Source: Takifugu bimaculatus (Eukaryota > Chordata > Actinopteri > Tetraodontiformes > Tetraodontidae). From it: a DNA stretch of 64,000 nucleotides. Numbering within the stretch: position 1 is the stretch's first letter; each line of letters begins with the position of its first letter. Where the stretch lies: assembly GCA_004026145.2 (NCBI GenBank), contig CP034980.1, positions 3,608,964 through 3,672,963 of the forward strand. The letters run 5' to 3'. Shown here piece by piece: positions 23,924 to 33,801 of this stretch. The notes under the pieces are model-generated. The model was given only the letters and a program-made list of their open reading frames with translations. It ran no database searches and was not told the DNA's origin. The position numbers were made by a program, and so were the translations under genes.

Positions 23924-26900
23924 ATGTCTTTACCTGTCCTCCTCACGATCCTGCTCATCCTTCCACTTGCTGCGGGTAAGTTTAGAATTTTATTCCAAAG
24001 TATTCATTAAATTGCTTTAATCGGATCATGTATCATCAGCAGATTTTGAGGTTTGTATTGTGAAGTGGTCGTGGTCTCGCTAACAGTTATTCAGCATCCT
24101 AACTGTCACCTAATTGTGTCCAAAACTTCCCTTATAAAGAATTCTCAATAGTCTTATCTGTAGTTTGTTGGTAATAAAAACAAGCCTATGTGAGAAATTC
24201 TTCTGATACATGCTGGGCAACAATTTGAAAATATAGAATGGATAGATATGGAGAGATAATCTTAAATTTTCCATTCAGGCTTTTAATTGCTTAAACAGCT
24301 CTTACCTCTCTCCTAGGGGTTGTGGACATTGTAACACTCAAAATGTTGAAGTGTTAGCAAGGGCATCATTTGGAGGCACATTCACTGTTTGTAGAAACCA
24401 GAGCTGCGCCTGGAGGCAGAGACTGGTGGCCACTTATAAAATTCTGTATTTTCTTATTTTCACAGTAGTAATAGTCATATATATCTAGAGTAGACACTGG
24501 ATGTTACTCTTCTTGCAATCTATAATAACCTTTGTAACACTCAGCATAACAGTGATGCAAGCAAACAGTATTTAAATGGAATAATTGCACCATTTCTTAA
24601 TAAATGAAATATCATTATTGTAGTCAATTAAAACAAGCTTTTGTGTTACTAAATATTAAATTGAGTTCTGTTGGAGAAAATCTAAAATAATGATACATTC
24701 TGCTGGTTTGTGATAAGTTACTTAAAAGCAACATTTTGTTCCAATGTGTTCTCCTGTGATATACGTTACCGAAAGGTGTTCTTACATCCTACATATCCAT
24801 TTCCACAGGCGAGAGGGAAGTCTTGTGTGCTGGGAAGGAGTTCCGTCTGCCCGTGTATTCAACGTCCAGAACGGTGACGTTTACACCTGACTCTGGTGAA
24901 CCGAAGCGTGTACTGCTGGAAAACACCTCTGTGAGTGAAATTCTTCTCCTGCTGTCCGTGTTTTTTGTTGATGCTGTGCACCAGTAGCTAAAACCTCTGG
25001 ATTTCGTGCCTGCAGGTCAAGGACCCACGGTTTAAGCTGACCAAAGGTAGGATGTTAGTCCTGAGAGAGGTGACGGAGAGCGATCAGGGACTTTATAGTA
25101 TCAAACTGTTATCGGGATTCACATACGAGATACTCCAGCTGAAGGTTTTAGGTACTTTAGTCTGACCAATTTATGATCATATTTCATGAGCTTCGCACTG
25201 ATTTGTCTGTGTTTTGTGCTGCTTCAGATTGCATAGCATCATACCAGAGGTACTACGGGGAAAACTTTGAGCAAAATATTCCTGAAAATGCTGCCCTGCT
25301 GGAGTTTTCTCCCCTTGGTGCTCCAGCAGAGGCCATGCCAGTTGTGCTTTGGAACCGGACAGACACCGAGGCCGGTAATGCCGGCCGAGGGCGGCTAGAG
25401 CAGGGTGGGGAGGTCTGGGTGGCTGAGAGAGTCTCGCAAGTGGACCAGGGCAACTACACCGTGAGGAACGTCAATGGAAATGTGCTGTCATACAGCAGAC
25501 TCACTGTCCGAGGTGAGACAGAAGATGATGCTGAGCTGACTGGCTGACCCCATTCACATCTAATGCTAATGTTTATCGCTCTCTTTCCATCTGACACCCT
25601 CTTTCTCTGTTCATGATCCTGCAACCAGCCCATTCTTTCAACTTCACTCGTTTAATCAAGCAGTCCATGAGCCTGCCCCTTCCTGTTTCTCACGGCAACC
25701 TTATTTTCATCCCCACTCAATACCCTAAGACGACCTCCCTTGACGAGTCTGACCCCGGGCCCTATTATGGTCCTGTGCAGCTGATCCGCGAGGGCAAGAT
25801 AACAGACAGTGACCTGCGCTACAAGGGCCTCATTTCTTTCAGGGTGGACGGTTCCAAGAAGGAAGTTGTCATTGTGAGTCTGACCCCTGGGCACAGCGGC
25901 GTATATGAAATCAGGGACAAAGATGGCAACCTGGTGTCATCCACAGTGTTGCAGGTCGGCGGTGAGTCCCAGGGTTTTGTTGAAATGTTCTCAATGCACA
26001 ATGAAATTCTGTGCTCCTTTCACAAAAAACACATCTTTGTCTGTGATTTCTACAGAAAAACAAAACAAATGGAAATCTTTCTACAATTCCATCAGTGCTT
26101 CTTCTGGCGTGATCGTGGCCATGACTGGTTTTATCCTGTTCGTGAAGCGATATCCAGCTTCCACCATCGCGCAGCTCAGAGCTCGCTTCAGAAGAAGGCG
26201 AAAGCCAGTGGTGAACCCTCCAAGGGTGAACATCCATGTAAGAATTTCCTGACAGTGCAATACTCTCTGAATATAATATGCATGGCTGTGATTGGAGGCA
26301 TTTTTACTTCTAAAAGGAGCATCAATGAGAGCCACTATGAATGCACAAATGATAATACAGGCATCCAACCTTCAGCATTAAAACACATATATTCACATCA
26401 TCACAGTGTTTGTTAGCGTAGACTGGAGTATGTTATGCTGATTTTGGTGCGCCTGTGTTTATGTGTGCAGGATTACAGCACTCCACCTTCAGGCAGCAAC
26501 AGTAACACTCAGCAGCCCGAAACGCCCAGGAAGTGGACAGCCAGATCAAGTCCAAGTCGAACTGTGGGGCAAATTGGCCAAACGATGTGAATTTGTGGGA
26601 TTGAAAAACAGTCAGTAAGGAGGGCTTTTCTTTTCTTTTCCAGGGTCCTGTGAAGGTGGATACCCCCAAAGCTCAAAACCAGGAATTAAAGAGACTGACA
26701 GCTTCAGACTCATCAGTACCAGAATGTAAATATTAAACTCTAAAACTCAATGTATATATGTCACAGAGTGAAATGTCTCAAAATGTACTGTATTTGCTTA
26801 TTTGTTCCTTCTAGACTTCATCTAATGACAAGGAAAGATCAATTTCTTTTTTTGTGCCTGGACCTTCAGACTGCCTTCACTCCTCTGAGGACTGCATTCA

Positions 26901-27034
26901 GTTTCCAGTTAAGAAAGACACCAGCAAAGGCAAAACAGGGCAAATCACACGACTACTTCTCTGCACTCCCATTGGACACGAACATCTCCGACTCCAGCAG
27001 TGTTTACACATCTGAGAAACTGAATATCTGTTAA
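23924..27034 (+). CDS. Type I membrane protein with three Ig-like domains (IgC)
   Basis: Exons: 23924-23975 (signal peptide MSLPVLLTILLILPLAAG), 24809-24930 and 25016-25151 (Ig-like 1 in two halves), 25228-25512 (Ig-like 2), 25629-25961 (Ig-like 3), 26056-26237 (membrane span GVIVAMTGFILFV then basic RARFRRRRK), and tail exons near 26471-26590, 26644-26697 and 26815-27034. Domain 2 has VVLWNRT and QVDQGNYTV; domain 3 has HSGVYEI. The tail ends SVYTSEKLNIC, matching IgA and IgB. In the last exon the frame that aligns with the IgB tail (SSEDCIQFPVKKD) and the frame that carries the C-terminus differ by one surplus base near 26,925-26,945. Exact donors of the two small tail exons are uncertain. 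It lies head-to-head with IgA/IgB and is more diverged from them than they are from each other. Confidence 0.78.
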
Positions 27035-27099
27035 ATCAAAGATTAAGTGCTGAGGGAAGAACAAACATAAAGAATCATGCACTGAAAATCTTATGGAAA

Positions 27100-27105
27100 A
27101 TTAAA
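27100..27105 (+). terminator. Candidate poly(A) signal of IgC
   Basis: ATTAAA 66 bases after the IgC stop, followed by a T-rich stretch. Confidence 0.45.
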
Positions 27106-28035
27106 ACGGAACCTGTGCCTTTTTTTTCATTTGAACTTCCTTTTTAAGAGTATAAGATAATTGCATGTCAATTGTGATGTTATTCACCTGATGCACGAGT
27201 CGTTACATTACGTTACATTAAATACATTCAATTTTAATAACAGTTAATGGTGTTCCGACATCTCCAGCCGTGACCTACCTCCAGAACCTCAGGACCTACG
27301 CTGACCATACTGAGTGACTGTATTTGTGCTACACCGCCTAGTGTTTCTAAATATTGTTTTTGGTGATAGTTGACACATATTTCGACCATCCTCAGTAAGT
27401 GTAATAAAGTTAAAGCTATAATATATCAAGGTCAACCTTGAAATACTAGTAGATTCATTATTTAAAATGTAACTTTCCACCAAATATTGCAATGGCAGTC
27501 TGAGATACTCTTCCAACTTAACTGAATAAATCTTATGACAGAACAGGGCTATTTATTTTATTGACGGACTCCAGGTCCAATGATAAAAAAAACAAAAATG
27601 GTTACTAAAAAATAAAACTCTGTGTTACAATGCCTTTCTGCCAATAAAGTATATACGTATATCACAGTATATTCGTTTGTATTTATTTTAACACGCACTG
27701 TCGTTAGGGGGAATCCCTGTACAAATAACACCAAAATATGTTTCACAGACATTTTTCTCCTGTTTACCTTTAATTTGGAGTACTTACGCTAGAGGCTCTG
27801 CTGCTTCTTCAACAGCTGTTTGTGTGCGGTAGGGGGCAGTAAAGCGCCCGTGACACCCGGAAGTACCAAGCGAGGAGCGTCGAAGAAGTTGCGTTTGTAG
27901 CGGCAATGAAAGAACGGCGTGTTACTTACACTTTGAGTCAAACATAAGTAAAGTATAAAGTAGCGTTATTAATTACACGATATAGGACCAACTGGATTTC
28001 ATTTTTAGAAGTAACGCCATAATTGTGTTGGGAAA
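27106..28035. other. IgC-prpf19 intergenic interval
   Basis: AT-rich spacer to about 27.78 kb, then a GC-richer prpf19 promoter and 5' UTR with an ETS-type site. No coding exon is seen. Confidence 0.5.
27857..27864 (+). promoter_or_regulatory. ETS-type site in the prpf19 promoter
   Basis: CCGGAAGT, the canonical ETS/GABP core, about 170 bases before the prpf19 ATG. Common in housekeeping promoters. Confidence 0.45.
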
Positions 28036-31000
28036 ATGTCTTTAGTTTGTGCAAGTAAGTGAAACTGGATTCATTCATAGAACGGATGCACTGCTTGTAA
28101 GCTAGGTTGTGGGCTAAGGCTGCTAGCCAGGTTGGCTAACATTAGCCGCCATGCAGCGCTACATTGTGCTAGTAACAAGTCAACTTGTTTTTATGGTATA
28201 TTCTTGTGCAGATGTGTATTTGAATTCGTCATTGCTTTTTCTGCTAGTCTGCAATGAAGTGCCGGAGCACCCTTGCGTCTCCCCGGTGTCCAACCAGGTG
28301 TTTGAACGCAGGCTGATCGAGAAGTACATCGCAGAGAATGGGACGGATCCGATGAATGGGCAACCGTTGTCTGAAGAACAGCTCATAGATATAAAAGGTA
28401 TATGATTCTCTTAAACCTAATCGCATGCCAACAGTAAAGAGTGCATTAGATAGCCTCATTTGTGCATTTACAACATATAAATGGAATTAACCCCTGGAGT
28501 GGGATGTTGTAACTACTGTTTGCAGTATTTCAATCATGATGCACATTATGTTGTTTGTGCTCTATTTACATGATGTGTAACGTATATTATAATCAGAACA
28601 AATAACACTATTCCTAAGGTCAACCTCCAAGGCGTTCAGATCCTTTGGAGTTTTGGTAAATGACATCCATTAGAAGGGTAAATAGTTGAGCAAAATTACA
28701 TTCTATGGCCTGAAAAACATCAGTTGGTTCTAGTATCAAAAATAACTATACAATTGGTTATTTACTTCCATCAATAGGCTGATGTGTAACAATAGAACAT
28801 TTTTAATCCAGCAAATCGCTGTGCGCATTTTTAAACATAACATTTGTATATTTGTTTGAACATGCATCGTTCTCTGTTTTAGTCTCGCATCCTATTCGGC
28901 CAAAAGCTCCCTCAGCAACAAGCATTCCTGCCATTCTTAAGTCACTTCAAGATGAGTGGGTAAGTAATGTTGAACAAAACTGCAAGCCTATACTTCTATG
29001 TCATTAGGATATTTTGAATTCCATTGTTCTTTTAAACTGAGGAGCAGAATCCATTTTCAATGACTTAAAAAGGTCCTTTACTGATACGAAAAGGAAATCC
29101 GTTGTCTCTGTTTTGCAGGATGCTGTTATGCTTCATAGCTTCACCCTTCGACAACAGCTGCAGACTACTCGCCAAGAACTGTCGCATGCTCTGTACCAAC
29201 ATGATGCCGCCTGCAGAGTCATTGCTCGACTCACCAAAGAGGTCACTGCTGCAAGAGAAGGTGCGTATTTTGAGTTTGTGTCATTGTAAAGGTGTAATGG
29301 TCAGACGTATCAACTTCCAAAATCTGTTACACACACTATTGCGAGAGGGTTTTTCTTTAATTGGCAACTTTAAATCTTGACAGCTCTTGCTACACTCAAG
29401 CCCCAAGCTGGATTGGTTGCCCCCCAGGCTATTGCTGCCTCTCAGCCAACTGCAGTGGTAAGTTATCGGCTTTATCATTTTAAGACAATAAACATGATTT
29501 TGCTTGACGTGGTGTGGCTGTCTGTATGTTAGGGTGCTGGTGGAGAGCCCATGGAAATTAATGAACAGGTGGGAATGACTCCGGAGATCATCCAGAAGGT
29601 AAAATTAGTTATTTGCTCTTTTTGTTATCTCACAAATTTTGGGGAATTTATTTATATTTTATAGTTTAAATTTGCAAATTCATTGCGATCCCTTATTCTC
29701 AACTGCAGCTCCAAGACAAAGCTACCATCCTCACTACAGAAAGGAAGAAGGTATTTTTATTATTATTATTATTATTACTTTGTTGGTGGTGGTTTTTTAC
29801 TTGTTTATTTTCATCTGTATCATCTTTGGTGCCCTGCATATATTCATCTTTGTTTAAACGCCTGTTTTTCTCTAGAGGGGAAAAACTGTCCCAGAGGACT
29901 TGGTTAGAGCTGAGGATCTTGGCAAATATCACCAAGTGGCCTCGCATGTGGTGAGTTTCTATTTTTCTTTCATTGCATTTATGCACAATTTTCTTTTATT
30001 GAGCAATCATAATAACTTGTACTTGTGTTTTCTTCAGGGTCTTCATAGTGCAAGTGTTCCTGGTATTCTGGCTCTGGATCTGTGTCCTTCAGACACCAGC
30101 AAAGTTCTCACTGGTACATTGTTTTTATTCAGGAGTGGATCTCTGAAATTGATGTTTTTGGAGTGACAGTCAAGATGGCTGGTGGCTTTAATAAACATCA
30201 CCTCTTTTCTCAGGTGGAGCTGATAAGAATGTGGTGGTATTTGACAAAAATGAGGAGCAGATTGTGGCAACATTTAAGGGTCACACCAAGAAGGTCACCT
30301 CTGTTATTTACCATCCATCCCAGGTATTTTCTTGGAATAAGAAAATTTGCCAAGGCTATCTAAAAACTAGTTAAAAGTTTTTTATCCTTACGCTTGTTTT
30401 TACCTTCCCAGTCTGTGGTCTTCTCGGCATCTCCAGACAGCACCATACGTGTGTGGTCTGTCACTGGGGGCAACTGTGTCCAGGTGGTACGTGCCCACGA
30501 GGCTGGTGTCACCGGGCTCTCCCTTCATGCAACTGGAGACTACCTGCTTAGCTCCTCTGAGGATCAGGTGTGTGTCTGTCTCTGTGTGTGCATCCTGACA
30601 AAAATGATAAAGCTGCCTTGTTAACTTGATTAACACTCATCTTTTTCATCTTTCTGTACAGTACTGGGCATTTTCTGATATCCAGACCGGTAGAGTGCTC
30701 ACCAAAGTCACAGATGAAAGTGCCGGCTGTGGTCAGTTCCTTGTTTGCCTTTTATAGTCTGACTAAAATTACTCTAGTTCCAGGAAGTAGTGATTCTGTC
30801 TGTGCCCATCAGCTCTGACCTGTGCTCAGTTCCACCCCGATGGTCTCATTTTTGGCACCGGGACCGCTGATTCTCAAATCAAGATATGGGATTTGAAGGA
30901 GCGTACAAATGTGGCCAACTTCCCGGGCCACTCTGGACCCGTCACCTCCATTGCTTTCTCTGAGAATGGATACTATCTGGCCACAGGTTAGAACTACTGC

Positions 31001-31576
31001 CAACTTCTGTTCTTTGAAGCAACATACAATATATCCCAACCTGTTTATTTATATTAACATGTAATTGCATCTAGGCGCTCAGGATAGCTCTCTGAAACTG
31101 TGGGATCTGAGGAAACTGAAGAACTTCAAGACCATCACTCTGGACAACAATTATGAGGCAGGAATTTATAGTGTTTTGCTTGGCAAACTTCATGTTGAAG
31201 TCAAGCGGCCTGTCAGTTAATGCACATCTTACCTAATGTTTCCTTTTTATTAGACTGACATCTTTTCCCCCTTGTGTTTGGTTCAGGTGAAATCTCTCGT
31301 GTTCGATCAGAGCGGAACCTACTTGGCTGTCGGAGGATCTGACATCAGAGTCTACATCTGCAAGCAGTGGTCTGAGGTCCTCAACTTTACCGGTGAGGGA
31401 CTAAACTCCACTTCTATTGTCTGTGTGTTATTTAGCATTTCAACAATTTTCACCTGACTTTTCCCTCTCCACTCCTAGACCACACTGGATTGGTGACTGG
31501 AGTTTCCTTTGGCGATAATGCTCGTTTCTTGTCCTCTGCAGGAATGGATAGAAGTCTCAAATTTTATAGCCTGTAG
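28036..31576 (+). CDS. prpf19: Pre-mRNA-processing factor 19
   Basis: PRPF19 is the U-box E3 ligase and scaffold of the spliceosomal NineTeen complex, also active in DNA-damage signalling. Sixteen exons join in phase: 28036-28054, 28248-28397, 28883-28959, 29119-29260, 29384-29457, 29533-29598, 29709-29750, 29876-29950, 30038-30113, 30214-30323, 30412-30567, 30662-30731, 30813-30986, 31075-31157, 31287-31392, 31479-31576. The product is 505 residues (human 504). Order: U-box (residues 1 to about 60, NEVPEHPCVSPVSNQVFERR), tetramerising coiled coil (about 65-140), linker, and a C-terminal seven-bladed WD40 propeller from about residue 215 with WDL-type repeat ends. The C-terminus is GMDRSLKFYSL. 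Intron 14 begins GC instead of GT. The ORF is otherwise intact and highly conserved. Confidence 0.98.
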
Positions 31577-31789
31577 AAAGGGAAATGTTTAAGATTAAAT
31601 AGAGAGGCAAGTTAAGACGGGAATAGAATCAACTTTGCTGGACAGCAATTTGACATTTACTTGTGTGATTTTTGGCTTAACTTTTCATCCCATCCAGCAA
31701 CAACATCTTGTAAAACTGGCTGCTATATAAATCCACAGCCGCCATGATAGGATTAACTTTTACTTATGTCTGAACTGTAAACGATGTGA

Positions 31790-31795
31790 AATAAA
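31790..31795 (+). terminator. Poly(A) signal of prpf19
   Basis: AATAAA about 215 bases after the prpf19 stop. Another AATAAA lies near 32,108. Confidence 0.55.
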
Positions 31796-32780
31796 TCACA
31801 TCTGATGTCAACGGGTTTGTGTATGAAAGTTTGTTCTTAGTTCTTTTTGCCGTGTGTTTTATTTGTTCAAGTGTTGGTGTGAGCACAATCTGCTTTTTAA
31901 TTGTAGATCAGCTTCTTTCAGTAACATTAGGGTGAGAAGAACATACCGGTACATTAGTGTACAGCAAAAGTTAATGGACACCAATAGGTGTTCCAGAGTT
32001 ATTGTCATCTAAACTAGTCCTGTTTAACCCTTTCCCTCCTTTTAAATTGTTTTTTTTTTCCCAATTGTATATCATTTGCCAATTTCAAATCTGCCCTTTT
32101 TCAATGAAATAAACTATCTTTTGTATTGCCATTTATCTGGCTCAAGACCATGAGTTCTGTGTTGATATTCTACCAATATAAGTATTCAAGGAAAGAAAAA
32201 GAAATAATGTTGATTTTTTTATGTCATAAGACTATTTTAGAGTAAAATGATGGGTGTCACAATAGTGTGAACGGCAATTTAAAAAGAATGTATAGACTCA
32301 TTGGACACTGTGTACATTAATAAGTATAAAATGTGTATCAGATCTGGTAATTATGAGTTAGCCGTCCTAGAAACCTCAATACGGTCACGCTATAAACGGA
32401 AACGCTGCCATTATCGTGCAGCTGCACTCTTGGGGCCCTTATATATATATATAAAAATAGAGTCGTGCTTGTTTGTGTTTAAAAGTTCTTTGACAAATAC
32501 ATAGTTTTAGTCTTCTGAGTTTAGTTTCTTGAACCTGGAACATCCATCCATCCATCTTCTCACAGGGTGGCGGGATTAACACGGAACATATTTCTCCTAA
32601 TTAAAGGAGTCACGGCACTAATTTAATTGTGGCAGCCCACATTCAGCAAAGCCACGATTCTACACGTTCTATCTGCAGACCGACAAATAAGACAAAACCA
32701 CTCGTTTGTCGGCAGACATCACTGTAAATTTAACAAACGTGTCCAAATTCCTTCACCGTGTCCTCAAATCTACGCCATTT
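31796..32780. other. prpf19-tcirg1 intergenic interval
   Basis: AT-rich non-coding DNA with a short CATC microsatellite near 32,540 and a short TA run near 32,440. No gene seen. Confidence 0.5.
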
Positions 32781-32824
32781 TTCCAGGCCGTCTCGTGGCC
32801 CGAGCGCGAGCGGCGCGTCACCCG

Positions 32825-32832
32825 TCACATGA
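32825..32832. promoter_or_regulatory. MITF/TFE-type E-box upstream of tcirg1
   Basis: TCACATGA, the palindromic M-box core bound by MITF/TFEB/TFE3. These factors are known to drive lysosomal and osteoclast V-ATPase genes. It lies just upstream of the probable tcirg1 first exon, whose donor is ATCG|GTGAGA at 33,004/33,005. Functional use is inferred. Confidence 0.4.
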
Positions 32833-33004
32833 GGCCGCGGTAACGTGACTTCCACAAACAGGAAGTGGACCGAAACCGACAACTTCACAAACACGTCTGA
32901 GTTTCTCGGGTGAACGCTGACCGGTGGCTCCATCAGGGCTGTGGTTGGACAGTAGGAGTCCGATTAGACAGATTAGAGTCCGGCGACGGTGAAGAGGCAC
33001 ATCG

Positions 33005-33794
33005 GTGAGATTTCATCTGCTTTTTATTCGTATGTGCTTAAATGAAGCTGCTTCTATCGACAGTCTGCGGATGCCTTCATCTGTTCAAATCATACTGTTG
33101 CTTCTCTGCGTTGAAATGGTCGCAGATCTACTCTTTTCGTTTCCTAATTTAGATTATTATAGTCTGTTATTATCATTATTTACTCTGCATTTTAAAAAAA
33201 CCCCGACACGTACCCAAATCCAAAGCCCCATTATCAGAAGTGCTTGTGATTTTATTTTAACAGACTTTTTTTCTTTATACCACATTATTTTCAGTCTCTT
33301 TTTTTTAAAGCTTATGTCTTGTGTTTTATTCACTTTTTTCAAACATGGTTTAAAAAGTTGTACTGCAACACTTTAGTGGAGGTTTTGATGTTTGGAGTTG
33401 TTGAAAAGGTTTCATTGTTGTAAATGCAAACCAAAATTGAACATTACATTTATTACATACACGTCGTACATTTAGCTGGCTACGTGACATTCGATCAGCA
33501 CTGCATTGGCTTTCATGACAGAGGAATTTGACTTACAAATGGGAAGCAAAAACTGAAGTTGCTCAAACATGCCTATGCAACAATGGAATTCCCTTGTACT
33601 CATTTAGAAAACTAGTCACCCGTGTGTTCTTGATTTTAAACTCTTTGTTGTTCCTGTAATGCTTTAATTGTGTTACCTGTCAAATGGTAACCTTGGATCA
33701 TCACTGAATATACAATCTTACTGCAGCTGTGATCTCCAATGTTCTCAGGCAGATTTGTTAACAAGTGGACCACTTTTTCCTTCATTTTCTGCAG
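33005..33794 (+). other. tcirg1 5' UTR intron
   Basis: A donor at 33,005 and an acceptor (TTTTCTGCAG) ending at 33,794 bracket an AT-rich intron. The second exon starts 7 bases before the ATG. Confidence 0.55.
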
Positions 33795-33801
33795 GTAAAT
33801 C

